Notes: generated by a model not told the origin, from the sequence alone. Counted from the first letter of the stretch, positions 7,216 to 16,378 are shown. The stretch: 64,000 bases of DNA from Blastomonas sp. SL216 (GCA_026625625.1 CP113055.1:2296501-2360500); one strand, 5' to 3'. Numbers and translations: made by a program.

Positions 7216-7690
7216 TGGGGATGTCAGCTTTGGCGATATCTTGTAGGATACCCGCCAATCAGCAAGCAACCCCGTTGCTGCCATTAAGCGAAGCTGCCAT
7301 ACTTCGAGAATGAGGCTTTATTTAGCGATCAGAGATTGGGTCGACCAATGCCTGGCTGGTCCGCGGGCCATGAGCATAGCGGACGTCCCGTTGGTACTTC
7401 CTGTGCTACTTCTCGCGATAGTAACTCTAAGCCTCTTGCCCCCGTCAGTTGCCGTCGGAATCCTCTTGGTTGCTGGAACCCCATGAGTTGCTTTTGTTTC
7501 ATGGCGAGGTTGGAGGTTGGGCAAAACTGATGCACTCAAGCGGGACCGTCGCGAGAAAATGGCCGAGAAGAACGAGCCGGAAACTTTATGATTTTTAATG
7601 TAACTAGCCTTTCCGCGCGTTGGCAAAAAACCACCCAGCTTCCGACATTGCTGCAATCAAAACAGCGTGCCGAAAACAGACATGACCCGA
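7216..7690. other. AT-richer non-coding stretch, possible gene remnant
   Basis: About 475 bases with clearly lower GC and a codon pattern unlike the neighbours. Short open frames exist on both strands (plus 7336-7530; minus 7318-7656), but none has a good ribosome-binding site, recognisable motifs or the third-position GC bias of real genes here. It may be a decayed horizontally acquired gene between the repeats and the adenosine kinase gene. Confidence 0.4.
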
Positions 7691-7770
7691 GGCCGCAGAA
7701 CGCTGCGGCCTAACGCTGTCATGCCGTAACGTTAGGCGGTCCGGCGATCACCCCCGGACCCGCCAAGCCC
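7691..7770. terminator. Cluster of three hairpins downstream of adenosine kinase
   Basis: GGCCGCAG-AACG-CTGCGGCC (7691-7710), GCCTAACG...CGTTAGGC (7708-7737) and GGTCCGG...CCGGACC (about 7738-7760) lie directly after the adenosine kinase stop (minus strand). They probably end that transcript, though without a clear U-run. Confidence 0.45.
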
Positions 7771-8769
7771 TCAACCCAGCTTCTGCGCGATCAGCGCCTT
7801 CAGATCCACCGACGAGCGTGCCCCGAAGTGCGAGATGATCTCGGCAGCCGCAATCGCACCCATGCGCAAGCTGGTTTCGACATCGCGGCCCTGCGCCTGT
7901 CCGGCGAGGAAACCGGCGGCGAACAGGTCGCCCGCGCCGGTGGTGTCGACGACCTTGTCGATCGGCTCGGCGGCGACGGCATAGCGCTGGCCTTCATGGA
8001 TCGCGATCGCGCCGTTTTCGCTGCGGGTGACGACAAGGGTCGGCAGCTTGGCCGAGACGGTGGCGACTGCGGCTTCGAAATCATCGACTTCAGCCAGCGA
8101 GCAGATTTCCGCCTCGTTCGAGAACAGGATGTCGATCTGGCCCTTGTCGAGCAGATCGAGGAAATCGGCGCGGTGGCGGTCGATCACGAACGCGTCTGAC
8201 AGCGTGAAGGCAACCTTGCGGCCTGCCGAGCGGGCAGCGTCGATCGCGGCGCGCATCGCGGCGCGGGGCTCTTCCGGGTCCCACAGATAGCCCTCGAGAT
8301 ACAGCACTGCCGCGTCCTGGATCATCGTCGCATCGAGCGCGCTGGCGGGCAGGAACTGTGAAGCGCCCAGGAAGGTGTTCATCGTGCGCTGGCCGTCGGG
8401 CGTCACCAGGATCAGGCAGCGCGCGGTCGGCACATCGTCACCGGCGCGGACGGGCGTCGCGTAGTCGATGCCCAGCGCGCGCACGTCATGCGCGAACACT
8501 TCGCCGAGCTGGTCGTCGGCGACCTGGCCGATGAACGCGCACTTGCAGCCCATGGCCGCCATGCCGGCCAGCGTGTTCGCCGCCGAACCGCCGCTGATTT
8601 CCTGCGCCGGGCCCATCGCCTGGTAGAGCGAGGTCGCGCGGTCGGCGTCGATCAGCATCATGCCGCCCTTGGCTAGGCCTTCGCGCGTCAGCAGGGCATC
8701 GTCGGCAGGGGCCATCACGTCGACAATGGCATTGCCGATGGCGAGGACGTCAAAACGGGGGCTGGTCAT
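7771..8769 (-). CDS. Adenosine kinase (PfkB family)
   Basis: Phosphorylates adenosine to AMP, a purine salvage step. This 332-residue protein has the PfkB fold: N-terminal 'FDVLAIGNAIVDVMA', the glycine pair 'EISGGSAANTLAGMAAMG' near 60, and the C-terminal ATP/anion-hole signature 'DTTGAGDLFAAGFLAG' beginning near 275, with its second Asp as catalytic base. This is the sugar-kinase-like adenosine kinase common in alphaproteobacteria. The start at 8769 gives the family N-terminus; longer frames upstream run into the divergent promoter region. The gene appears to stand alone. Confidence 0.88.
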   Translation of the reverse strand: MTSPRFDVLAIGNAIVDVMAPADDALLTREGLAKGGMMLIDADRATSLYQAMGPAQEISGGSAANTLAGMAAMGCKCAFIGQVADDQLGEVFAHDVRALGIDYATPVRAGDDVPTARCLILVTPDGQRTMNTFLGASQFLPASALDATMIQDAAVLYLEGYLWDPEEPRAAMRAAIDAARSAGRKVAFTLSDAFVIDRHRADFLDLLDKGQIDILFSNEAEICSLAEVDDFEAAVATVSAKLPTLVVTRSENGAIAIHEGQRYAVAAEPIDKVVDTTGAGDLFAAGFLAGQAQGRDVETSLRMGAIAAAEIISHFGARSSVDLKALIAQKLG

Positions 8770-8891
8770 CAGGCAAGCACTTTCACATCTGGCGGGAAGA
8801 AGACTGCCCGCGCGCCTATCGACTCGGGGCCACGGGTTCAAGCCCGAATGCTGCGCGATTGACCGGGCGGGTGAATTGTCCGACATCGGCC

Positions 8892-9575
8892 ATGATGCTG
8901 AACGCCTTTTTCAAGAGCCTGGGCCAGCTGGGCGACCGCGCGATCCTGGGCGCCCTTTTCTGGACGATCATGCTTGCGCTGCTGGTCTTTGCCGCGACCG
9001 GCTGGGCGCTGTGGCAGGGGCTGGCCTGGGCGACGGCCGCATATGGCGGCCCGCTTTCGGACTATGCCGCATGGACAGGCGTGCTCGCCGCGATCGCGAC
9101 GATCATCGCCTTCTGGTTCTGGTGGCGCGTCGTGGCCATCGCGGTGCTCCAGCTGTTCGCCGACCGCATCGTCATCGCGGTCGAGCGCAAGCATTATCCC
9201 GACGCCGCCGCCAGCGCGCGCGACCTGCCGATCGGGCCCTCCATCGCCATGGCGCTGCGCAGCCTGGGCCGGGCGCTGCTCTACAACGCCATCGCCCTGC
9301 CCTTTGCGCTGATCCTGCTGTTCACCGGGGTCGGCGCACCGATGGTGTTCTTGGGCGTAAACGCGGTGCTGGTGGGGCGCGATCTGGACGAGATGGTCGC
9401 CGCACGGCACCCGCATCTGCCGCTGGCACAGACTTCCCGGACCAGCCGTTTCATACTCGGGCTGTGTGCCAATCTGCTGCTGCTGGTGCCCTTGGTCAAT
9501 CTGCTCGCGCCGATTATAGCCGCCGCGATGGCCACGCACCTTTTTCACCAGCGCGCGGCCGGGGGGAAGGTCTGA
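8892..9575 (+). CDS. EI24 domain-containing membrane protein (CysZ-like)
   Basis: A 227-residue membrane protein with four to five hydrophobic stretches: about 18-45, 60-95, 125-150 and 190-215. The N-terminal 'FFKSLGQLGDRAILGALFW' and the 'AGVGAPMVFLGVNAVLVGRDL'-like region match the EI24/CysZ family. CysZ takes up sulfate in gammaproteobacteria, but no cys genes are nearby, so its substrate is open. The start could be either of two adjacent ATGs (8892, 8895). Its stop overlaps the start of the next gene (TGATG), which suggests coupled translation. Confidence 0.75.
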   Translation: MMLNAFFKSLGQLGDRAILGALFWTIMLALLVFAATGWALWQGLAWATAAYGGPLSDYAAWTGVLAAIATIIAFWFWWRVVAIAVLQLFADRIVIAVERKHYPDAAASARDLPIGPSIAMALRSLGRALLYNAIALPFALILLFTGVGAPMVFLGVNAVLVGRDLDEMVAARHPHLPLAQTSRTSRFILGLCANLLLLVPLVNLLAPIIAAAMATHLFHQRAAGGKV

Positions 9576-9937
9576 TGCGTTATCCTGTCCTGCTCGCGCT
9601 CAGCGCCGGGCTGGCCGCCTGCGCGGCCCCGCAAAAGACGGTCGCGCCGGTGCGCCCTACCCTGCCCGCGCGCAGCACCACGCTCAACGTCAAGGGGCTG
9701 GAGGCGGTGCTGGGCAAGGGCCAGCGCGACCTGGAAAAGCTGTTCGGCCAGCCCCGGCTCGACATTCGCGAGTTCGATGCCCGCAAGCTGCAGTTCGTGG
9801 GCAATGCCTGCGTGCTCGACGTGTTCCTGTATCCCGAAGGTTCAGGCGGCGCGCAGATCGCCACCTATGTCGATGCCCGGCGCAAGGATGGCCAGTCGGT
9901 CGATCGCGCTGCCTGTGTGGACGCGCTGCGCAAATAG
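9575..9937 (+). CDS. Small putative lipoprotein, BamE-like pattern
   Basis: A 120-residue protein with a lipobox (LLALSAGLAAC). The mature part begins with a Pro-rich linker. The segment 'LEAVLGKGQRDLEKLFGQPRLDIREFDA' resembles the first half of a SmpA/OmlA (BamE) fold, in which a helix is followed by 'G.P' and a strand. A Cys pair (NACVLDV, RAACVDA) may form a disulfide. It overlaps the EI24 gene start/stop by one base. The tail ends directly at the convergent tatC stop. Family membership is tentative. Confidence 0.7.
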   Translation: MRYPVLLALSAGLAACAAPQKTVAPVRPTLPARSTTLNVKGLEAVLGKGQRDLEKLFGQPRLDIREFDARKLQFVGNACVLDVFLYPEGSGGAQIATYVDARRKDGQSVDRAACVDALRK

Positions 9938-10756
9938 CTATTCGGCAGGTTCAGACTGCACGGCAGCGGGCGCTTCGGCTTCTTCGGCGGGCTTGTCCTT
10001 GGCCGCCTTGCGATCGGTGAACCAGATCGCGAAGATGCTGAGCTCGTACAGCAGGATCAGCGGGATCGCGAGCATCAGCTGCGAGACGACATCGGGCGGG
10101 GTCAGCACGGCGGCGACGATGAACGCGGCGACGATCATGTAGCGCCGCACGCTGATCAGCTGCGCACGCGAGACGATGCCCGCGCGGTTGAGCAGCATCA
10201 GCAGCACCGGCAGCAGGAAGCTGATCCCGAAGGCGAGAATGAACTGCATCACCAGCGACAGATACGCATCGGTGCTGGGCAAGGCCTCGACCGAAAGCCC
10301 GCCCGATTCCCCCTGGAATTGCAGGAAGAAATGGAAGGCCGTGGGCATCACGACATAATAAGCCAGCGACGCGCCTGCGGTGAACAGCACGGGCGTCGCC
10401 AGCAGGAAGGGCAGCAGCGCGCGCTTTTCCTGCCGGTACAATCCGGGCGCGACGAACGCCCAGAGCTGGTTCATGATCACCGGGAACGACAGGCAGAAGG
10501 CCGCAAAGATCGCCACCTTCACCTGCACGAAAAACGCTTCGTACAGCTTGGTATAGACCAGCCGTCCGCCGCCATCGCCAAAGGCTTCCTTCAGCGGAAC
10601 GACAAGGAACGAGAAGATGTGCTCGGAAAAATAGAAGCAGATGCCGAAGGAGATCAGCAGCGCGATGACGCAGCGGACCAGCCGCTGGCGAAGCTCGATC
10701 AGGTGATCGAGCAGCGGCGCGCGCGAGGAATCGATTTCGTCTTCGGGCGTGCTCAT
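9938..10756 (-). CDS. tatC: Sec-independent protein translocase subunit TatC
   Basis: The substrate-receptor subunit of the Tat pathway for folded proteins with twin-arginine signals, in the inner membrane. It has 272 residues and six hydrophobic helices. Family landmarks: the N-terminal 'LLDHLIELRQRLVRCVIALL', with the conserved HL.ELR, and the periplasmic loop 'PLKEAF'. The final cytoplasmic tail is Ala/Glu-rich. It starts inside the tatB stop (ATGA), so translation is coupled. The window itself contains two Tat substrates, at 53767 and 57412. Confidence 0.95.
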   Translation of the reverse strand: MSTPEDEIDSSRAPLLDHLIELRQRLVRCVIALLISFGICFYFSEHIFSFLVVPLKEAFGDGGGRLVYTKLYEAFFVQVKVAIFAAFCLSFPVIMNQLWAFVAPGLYRQEKRALLPFLLATPVLFTAGASLAYYVVMPTAFHFFLQFQGESGGLSVEALPSTDAYLSLVMQFILAFGISFLLPVLLMLLNRAGIVSRAQLISVRRYMIVAAFIVAAVLTPPDVVSQLMLAIPLILLYELSIFAIWFTDRKAAKDKPAEEAEAPAAVQSEPAE

Positions 10757-11136
10757 CGCTCACCCTCGGTGGCAGGCTCGGCCGGCGCCGCAGCTGCGGG
10801 AAGCGCAGCGGCAGGCACAGCCGCGGCATCTGGCAGCGGTTCCATCGCAGGCGCAGGCGAAGCTGCCGGCGGGGGTGCGGGAGCGGCGGCTGGATTGGCG
10901 GCGGCATATTCGCGCATGATGCGCTCGTTATCCGCCTTCCACTTCTTCTCCATTTCCTCCAGCTCGACCTCGCGCACCATCGCGTCGATGCCGCTGCGGA
11001 AATGGCGCGCCATGCCCTTGGCCTTGCCGATCACCTGCCCCACCTTGTAGAGCGCGCGCGGCAAGTCCTTCGGGCCGATCACCACGATCGCCACGATAAT
11101 GATCATCAGCAATTCGGTCGATCCGATGTCCATCAT
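10753..11136 (-). CDS. tatB: Sec-independent protein translocase protein TatB
   Basis: A 127-residue protein with an N-terminal membrane helix (MDIGSTELLMIIIVAIVVIGP), the conserved Gly-Pro hinge, an amphipathic helix 'KDLPRALYKVGQVIGKAKGMARHFRSG', a charged helical stretch and a Pro/Ala-rich tail. TatB with TatC forms the receptor for twin-arginine signals. A second Met follows the first, so the start could be one codon later. It lies 47 bases after tatA and overlaps tatC by four bases. Confidence 0.93.
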   Translation of the reverse strand: MMDIGSTELLMIIIVAIVVIGPKDLPRALYKVGQVIGKAKGMARHFRSGIDAMVREVELEEMEKKWKADNERIMREYAAANPAAAPAPPPAASPAPAMEPLPDAAAVPAAALPAAAAPAEPATEGER

Positions 11137-11183
11137 GACATGGTCACGCCTTCATGCAGCGGGTGGCGACCCGGCGAATCGGA

Positions 11184-11429
11184 TCAGCCCGGCTTGCGCT
11201 CTTCGGTGCTGGTCGCGGTGCCATCGATGGTGCGCGCCGGGGGTGCCTCGATCTGAGCGACCGGGCGCTTGGGCTGAACGGGCTCGTCCTCATCGTCGGC
11301 CATGCCCTTCTTGAAGCTCTTGATGCCCTTGGCAACGTCACCCATGATCGAGGAAATCCGTCCGCCGCCGAACAGCAGGACGATGATGATCAGCACAATT
11401 ACCCAGTGCATCAGGGAGAAGGATCCCAT
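11184..11429 (-). CDS. tatA: Sec-independent protein translocase protein TatA
   Basis: An 81-residue pore-forming subunit: a short N-terminal helix ([21 protein letters not shown]), the '[24 protein letters not shown]' hinge and amphipathic helix, and an acidic tail. It is the first tat gene after scpB, 29 bases downstream. The FG motif at the end of the membrane helix is typical of TatA rather than TatB. Confidence 0.93.
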   Translation of the reverse strand: MGSFSLMHWVIVLIIIVLLFGGGRISSIMGDVAKGIKSFKKGMADDEDEPVQPKRPVAQIEAPPARTIDGTATSTEERKPG

Positions 11430-11458
11430 GGCAAATCTCCTGAAAGCCTGGCGGCTAT

Positions 11459-12094
11459 CTAGTCCCCCTCGACCGGCTTTTCCAGCAATGAATCGGATTC
11501 GTCCGACGAACGGTCATCCTCGCCATCGCCATAGTCGGTCGCCAGCGCGCCTTCGAGCGCCAGATCGACCGGATCGAGCAGGCCTGCGGCCTTGAGGTCC
11601 TCCAGCCCGGGCAGATCGCGCCTGCTGCCAAGGCCGAAATGGTTTAGAAATTCAGGCGTGGTGGCATAGATGAGCGGCCGTCCCGGCACCTCGCGGCGAC
11701 CGGCAGGCGCAACCCAGCCCTCTTCCATCAGCACGTCGAGCGTGCCCTTGCTGACCTGCACCCCGCGAATCGCCTCGATCTCGGCCCGGCTGACGGGTTC
11801 GTGATAGGCGATGATCGCCAGCGTCTCGGTCGCGGCGCGCGATAGCTTGCGCGTCTGTTCGGTCTCGCGCCGCAGCAGCCAGGCGAGGTCCGGCGCGGTC
11901 TGGAAGTGCCAGCGCCCACCGCGTTCGACCAGCTCGACCCCGCGCCCGGCATAATCGGTCACCAGCAGGTCGAGCGCGCCTGCAATATCCGCATCGTCGC
12001 CGATCTGCGCGCGCAGCTGCTCCAGCGTTTGCGGCTCAGTCGCCGCGAACAGCGCCGCCTCCACCGCGCGGACGGTTGCATCGGGCCCGGTCAT
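11459..12094 (-). CDS. scpB: Segregation and condensation protein B
   Basis: A 211-residue winged-helix protein that, with ScpA, joins the SMC complex for chromosome condensation. The family core is clear: '[28 protein letters not shown]' and '[21 protein letters not shown]'. The C-terminal tail is acidic. The ATG overlaps the scpA stop by four bases (ATGA), which implies coupled translation and equal dosage. Confidence 0.93.
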   Translation of the reverse strand: MTGPDATVRAVEAALFAATEPQTLEQLRAQIGDDADIAGALDLLVTDYAGRGVELVERGGRWHFQTAPDLAWLLRRETEQTRKLSRAATETLAIIAYHEPVSRAEIEAIRGVQVSKGTLDVLMEEGWVAPAGRREVPGRPLIYATTPEFLNHFGLGSRRDLPGLEDLKAAGLLDPVDLALEGALATDYGDGEDDRSSDESDSLLEKPVEGD

Positions 12095-12915
12095 CCCGCC
12101 TTGCGCACCTGCAGCGGCGCGAACGCTTCTTCCTGCGCCAGCTCGACCCGCCCCTGCCGCGCGAGCTCGAGCAGCGCCAAAAAGGTCGAGGCCCTCGCCG
12201 AGCGCCGTAGCTGCGGATCGGCCGTCTCGGGCAGAAAGGCGCTGAGCTCGGTCCAGTCGAGCGCCGTGCCGAGCATGAACGACAGCCGCGCCAGCGCATC
12301 CTCCAGCGTCATCACCCTGCGCGACTTGACCATGTGCACCACCGGCTGGCTGCGCAGCTTGACCCGGCCATAGGCGCTCAGCAGATCGAACAGCGAGCAA
12401 TCGTGCCGGGTGCGGGTGAGCAGCCGCAGCCCTTCGGCCTGGCCATGCGCGAACACATCGCGGCCCAGCCGGTCGCGCCCCAGCAGCCGCGCCGCCGCCT
12501 CGCGCATCGCCGAAAGCCGCTGAAGCCGCAATTGCAGCCGCAATGCGAGCTCTTCGGGTGAAGGCTCGACCTCGGGATCGCCGGGCAGCAGCAAAGCCGA
12601 TTTGAGATAGGCGAGCCAGGCGGCCATCACCAGATAATCGGCGGCCAGCTCCAGCTTCAGGCTGGTCGCGCTCTCGATAAAGCCGAGATACTGGTTGGTC
12701 AGTTCGAGGATCGAGATCTGGCGCAGGTCGACCTTCTGCCGCCGCGCCAGATCGAGCAGCAGGTCGAGCGGGCCTTCCCAGCCATCGACATCGATTAGCA
12801 GGGCTTCGGCAGCGGCGGTGGCGGCGGGCACGGGTTCGCGAAAGAAGATATAGTCACCGCCGGACGGGTCGAGCGCCGATGGCGGCGCGCCGGTGATGAG
12901 GTCGGCTTCGTTCAC
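12091..12915 (-). CDS. scpA: Segregation and condensation protein A
   Basis: The kleisin subunit of the SMC-ScpAB complex, 274 residues. The N-terminal SMC-binding region reads 'WEGPLDLLLDLARRQKVDLRQISI', and 'AADYLVMAAWLAYLKSALLLP' follows, as in all ScpA. The C-terminal winged helix is 'VTFLALLELARQGRVELAQEEAF'-like. The start codon is GTG and overlaps the nagZ stop (GTGA). Confidence 0.92.
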   Translation of the reverse strand: MNEADLITGAPPSALDPSGGDYIFFREPVPAATAAAEALLIDVDGWEGPLDLLLDLARRQKVDLRQISILELTNQYLGFIESATSLKLELAADYLVMAAWLAYLKSALLLPGDPEVEPSPEELALRLQLRLQRLSAMREAAARLLGRDRLGRDVFAHGQAEGLRLLTRTRHDCSLFDLLSAYGRVKLRSQPVVHMVKSRRVMTLEDALARLSFMLGTALDWTELSAFLPETADPQLRRSARASTFLALLELARQGRVELAQEEAFAPLQVRKAG

Positions 12916-13919
12916 GCCAGCGCCAGCAGCGCATCGCGCCGGGCGATCAGATCGGCCTGATGCGACCAGTCGGTGACCGGGTTGATCGCTGCCCGCGCCC
13001 GGTCGAGCCGCGCGCGCGAAACGTCCGATATATCGGGCAGCGCGCCTGCGATCCCGACCATCTCGTCCATCCGCGCCCAGCAGTTGAGCGCGATGTCACA
13101 GCCCGCCTCGACCGCGCGCGCCGCGCGATCGGGCACCTCGCCGGCTAGCGCCTTCATGTCGAGATCGTCGCTGAGCAGCAGTCCGTCAAAACCAATGCGC
13201 TGGCGAATGATGGTCTCGACGATCCAGGGCGAATGGGTGGCGCAGCGTTGCTTGTCCCACGCCTCGAACAGGATGTGGCCGGTCATGCCGATTTCGGCCT
13301 GGTTCAGCGCGCGGAACGGGGCGATGTCCTGTTCGAGCTCTTCCTCGTTCGCGGTCACGCGCGGCAGTTCCATATGGCTGTCGACCATGGCGCGGCCATG
13401 GCCCGGCATATGCTTGATCGTACCCAGCACCCCGCCCCGGCGCAGCCCGTCGAGCACCGCGCGGCCCAGCGCGGCGACGCGCAGCGGCTCCTGCCCCAGC
13501 GCGCGATCGCCGATGGCAGGCGTGCCGCCGGGAATGGCGACATCGAGCAGCGGAAGACAATCGACCGTGATGCCGACCTCGGCCAGGTCGAGCGCCAGCG
13601 CCTCGGCATTGATCCGCGCGGCCTCGATCGCGCTGGCCGGGGCGACATCGTACAGCCGGTCGAATGCGCCGCCGGGCGGAAAGGCGAGCCAGTGCGGCGG
13701 CTTCATGCGGCTGACCCGCCCGCCTTCCTGATCGATCAGGATCGGCAGCCGGTCATCGCCGTGCAGGTCGCGCAAACTATCGGTCAGCGCCCGCAGCTGT
13801 TCGCGCGTGTCGATGTTGCGGCCGAACAGGATATAGCCCGCAGGTACGCTATCCCTGAAAAAGGCGGCTTCATCGGGCGACAGGTCATGGCCGGCAAGGC
13901 CGAAGATTACGGGCTTCAT
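12912..13919 (-). CDS. nagZ: Beta-N-acetylhexosaminidase (GH3)
   Basis: A 335-residue cytoplasmic glycosidase that removes N-acetylglucosamine from anhydro-muropeptides during cell-wall recycling. The NagZ signature 'KHMPGHGRAMVDSH' (169-182) carries the Asp-His dyad on the flexible loop. The nucleophile Asp lies in 'LLLSDDLDM' (about 248-255), and 'LIDQEGGRVSRMKPPHW' is the substrate-binding motif. It sits between the SPOR gene and scpA in the operon. Confidence 0.93.
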   Translation of the reverse strand: MKPVIFGLAGHDLSPDEAAFFRDSVPAGYILFGRNIDTREQLRALTDSLRDLHGDDRLPILIDQEGGRVSRMKPPHWLAFPPGGAFDRLYDVAPASAIEAARINAEALALDLAEVGITVDCLPLLDVAIPGGTPAIGDRALGQEPLRVAALGRAVLDGLRRGGVLGTIKHMPGHGRAMVDSHMELPRVTANEEELEQDIAPFRALNQAEIGMTGHILFEAWDKQRCATHSPWIVETIIRQRIGFDGLLLSDDLDMKALAGEVPDRAARAVEAGCDIALNCWARMDEMVGIAGALPDISDVSRARLDRARAAINPVTDWSHQADLIARRDALLALA

Positions 13920-13952
13920 GCCCGAAGGTTTAGGGCCAGAGCGACCCCGAAA

Positions 13953-14579
13953 TCAACGCACGACGAGGCAGTTTTGCCCAGCTTTCTTGAGCTGGTCGCA
14001 AACCTGGTTCGCCCTGGCGGGGGTATCGAGCACCACGCTCAGGCGGAACACGGTGCCGCCATCGACCGTGGCCTGGACGATGCGGCGGTTGAGGCCCGAC
14101 AGCACCTCGTGCCGCTGGGTCAGCTTGCCCCAGCCGTCGATCGCGCTCGCCTCGTCGGTATAGGCGCCCAGTTGCACCAGCGCGCTGCCCGCCGGCGGCG
14201 GCGCGCCTGCCGCATCGGCAAGCTGGCCGGTCGGCTGCTCGCCCTGGCTGACCGCGAAGCTTGCATCGCCGGTGCCTTCGACCTTCTGTTCCTGGCTGTC
14301 CTTGGGGCGAACCTTGTAATCGCCCTTGGGCGCGGCGATCAGGCTGCCATCGCCTTCGGGCGCAGCGCCCGACCCACCCAGCCAGTAGATCGCGGCCAGC
14401 ACGATCGACAGGCCGACCAGGCCCATCAGCATGAAGCCGAGGATCTTGCCCGTGCTGCCGTCGTTCGATGGCGCATCATCCACCGATTCCAGCCAGGGCA
14501 GCCGGTCATCATCGGTGTCCAGCCCCAGCGACTGGTCCTGCAGCCCGTCATCCACCCCGTCGTCGTGCCGATTGCTCAT
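13953..14579 (-). CDS. SPOR domain-containing protein
   Basis: A 208-residue bitopic inner-membrane protein: acidic cytoplasmic N-terminus, one membrane helix (about 45-67, 'ILGFMLMGLVGLSIVLAAIYW'), a variable linker, and a C-terminal SPOR domain (about 130-208, starting 'GSALVQLGAYTDEASAIDGW'). SPOR domains bind denuded peptidoglycan glycan strands at the septum. It lies 49 bases after argS and 33 bases before nagZ. This gene order is shared by many sphingomonads. Confidence 0.88.
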   Translation of the reverse strand: MSNRHDDGVDDGLQDQSLGLDTDDDRLPWLESVDDAPSNDGSTGKILGFMLMGLVGLSIVLAAIYWLGGSGAAPEGDGSLIAAPKGDYKVRPKDSQEQKVEGTGDASFAVSQGEQPTGQLADAAGAPPPAGSALVQLGAYTDEASAIDGWGKLTQRHEVLSGLNRRIVQATVDGGTVFRLSVVLDTPARANQVCDQLKKAGQNCLVVR

Positions 14580-14628
14580 CCATCCGCCCCATATTCGCGC
14601 AGCCGCCCCGCCGGGCAGGGCAGCGACG

Positions 14629-16353
14629 TCACATCTGCGTCGCCGCCTCCACCGCCATCAGCGCCAGGCCGTTTGCGATTACCTGCCCGATATTTGCCGC
14701 CATGAAAAGCCTTGCGCCGCTGGTCTGCGGGTCATGCGCCAGAACGATACGCTTGTCGGTCCGGTCATTGCCAAGGTTGAAGAACGCATGGAAGGCCGCC
14801 GCCAGATCGCCGAGGTAGAAGGCGATGCGGTGCGGCTCGCGGTTCAGCGCGGCAGCCTCGACGATGCGCGGGAACTGCGCCGCGAGCGCGATCAGCGCAT
14901 GCTCCTCGACACCCAGCCGGTCGAGATGCTCGGCCGATGGCTCAAGCCCCTCGCCCGCCGCCTTGCGCATGATCGAATGGATCCGCGCATGCGCATATTG
15001 CACGTAGAAGACCGGATTGTCCTTCGACGCCTCGACCACCTTTTCGAAGTCGAATTCCATCTGGGCATCGGCCTTGCGGGTGAGCATGGTGAAGCGCACG
15101 ACATCCTTGCCGACCTCTTGCACGACATCGGCCAGCGTCACGAAATTGCCCGCGCGCTTGGACATTTTCAGCGGCTCGCCGCCGCGCATCAACTTGACCA
15201 TCTGCACCAGCTTGACGTCGAAACGCGCGGCATTGTCGGTCAGCGCGGCGACCGCCGCCTTGATCCGCTTGACGGTGCCGGCATGGTCCGCGCCCCAGAT
15301 GTCGATCAGTTCGTCGGCGTCCTGCAGCTTCTGGAAATGATAGGCCAGGTCCGCGCCGAAATAGGTCCAGCTGCCGTTCGACTTGCGGATCGGCCGATCC
15401 TGATCGTCGCCGAACGCGGTCGAGCGGAACAGCGGCAGCTCGACCGGCTCCCAGTCCTCGGCGACCTTGCCCTTGGGCGCTTCGAGCACGCCGTCATAGA
15501 CCAAGTCCTTGGCGCGCAGCACCGCTTCGGCAGCCTCGGGCTTGCCCGCTGCCTGCAGCTCCGCCTCGGACGCGAACACGTCATGATGAATGCCGAGCAG
15601 CGCCAGGTCGGCGCGAATCATGTCCATCATCGCGGCGACCGCGCGCTTGCGGAAGGGGACGAGCCAGTCGCTTTCGGGCGCATTGGCCTGAGCATCGCCG
15701 AGCTCGGCTGCCAGCTCCTTGGCCAGCGGAACCAGATAGTCGCCCGGATACAGGCCTTCGGGCATCTCGCCGCTTTCCAGCCCCAGAGCCTCGCGATAGC
15801 GCCAGTGCACCGAGCGGGCGAGCACATCGACCTGGCCGCCGGCATCGTTGATATAATATTCGCGGATGACCTTGTGGCCCGAATATTCGAGCAGCGTCGC
15901 CAGCGCGTCGCCCACCACCGCGCCGCGGCAATGGCCCATGTGCATCGGGCCCGTCGGATTGGCGGAAACATATTCGATGTTCACGGTCTTGCCCTTGCCC
16001 AGGTCAGACCGGCCGTAAGCGGTGCCCAGCCGTGCGATGGCGTTGAGCTCGTCGCTCCAGACCGACGGCGCCAGCCGCAGGTTGAGGAAACCCGGTCCGG
16101 CAATATCGACTGCGGTCACCGCGTCGATCTTGCGCAGTTCGGCGGCAATCGATTCGGCCAGCGCGCGCGGATTGGTCGCGGCGCGCTTGGCCAGCACCAT
16201 CGCGGCATTGGTGGCAAGGTCGCCATGCGAAGGATCGCGCGGCGGCTCGACGGTGATGGCGGCGCGGTCAAGCCCGGCGGGCAGCGTGCCTGCGGCCTCC
16301 AGCGCGTTCAGCGCGTCATGCAGATGCTGGGTGAAAAGCGTGTAGAGTGTCAT
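14629..16353 (-). CDS. argS: Arginine--tRNA ligase
   Basis: A class I aminoacyl-tRNA synthetase of 574 residues. The N-terminal additional domain recognises the tRNA D-loop. The HIGH-type motif is 'GPMHMGHCRGAVVGD' (HMGH at 138-141). The second ATP motif reads 'LKMSKRAGNFVTL', so a KMSKR-type loop is present, unlike some ArgRS that lack it. The C-terminal DALR helical domain closes the protein. This is the first gene of the block that runs to tatC. Confidence 0.96.
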   Translation of the reverse strand: MTLYTLFTQHLHDALNALEAAGTLPAGLDRAAITVEPPRDPSHGDLATNAAMVLAKRAATNPRALAESIAAELRKIDAVTAVDIAGPGFLNLRLAPSVWSDELNAIARLGTAYGRSDLGKGKTVNIEYVSANPTGPMHMGHCRGAVVGDALATLLEYSGHKVIREYYINDAGGQVDVLARSVHWRYREALGLESGEMPEGLYPGDYLVPLAKELAAELGDAQANAPESDWLVPFRKRAVAAMMDMIRADLALLGIHHDVFASEAELQAAGKPEAAEAVLRAKDLVYDGVLEAPKGKVAEDWEPVELPLFRSTAFGDDQDRPIRKSNGSWTYFGADLAYHFQKLQDADELIDIWGADHAGTVKRIKAAVAALTDNAARFDVKLVQMVKLMRGGEPLKMSKRAGNFVTLADVVQEVGKDVVRFTMLTRKADAQMEFDFEKVVEASKDNPVFYVQYAHARIHSIMRKAAGEGLEPSAEHLDRLGVEEHALIALAAQFPRIVEAAALNREPHRIAFYLGDLAAAFHAFFNLGNDRTDKRIVLAHDPQTSGARLFMAANIGQVIANGLALMAVEAATQM

Positions 16354-16378
16354 GATGTTGGCCTTGTTCGCATCACTC

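Noticed and set aside
7318-7656. A minus-strand gene in the AT-rich stretch
   Set aside because: No ribosome-binding site, no recognisable domain and no codon bias; kept only as a possible remnant.
7708-7737. attC-like site of an integron
   Set aside because: The outer boxes fit, but the 30-base length and missing inner boxes do not, and no integrase or cassette is near. A terminator hairpin explains it more simply.
12091-13919. A toxin-antitoxin reading of the overlapping nagZ-scpA-scpB genes
   Set aside because: The overlaps are ordinary translational coupling between well-known housekeeping genes.
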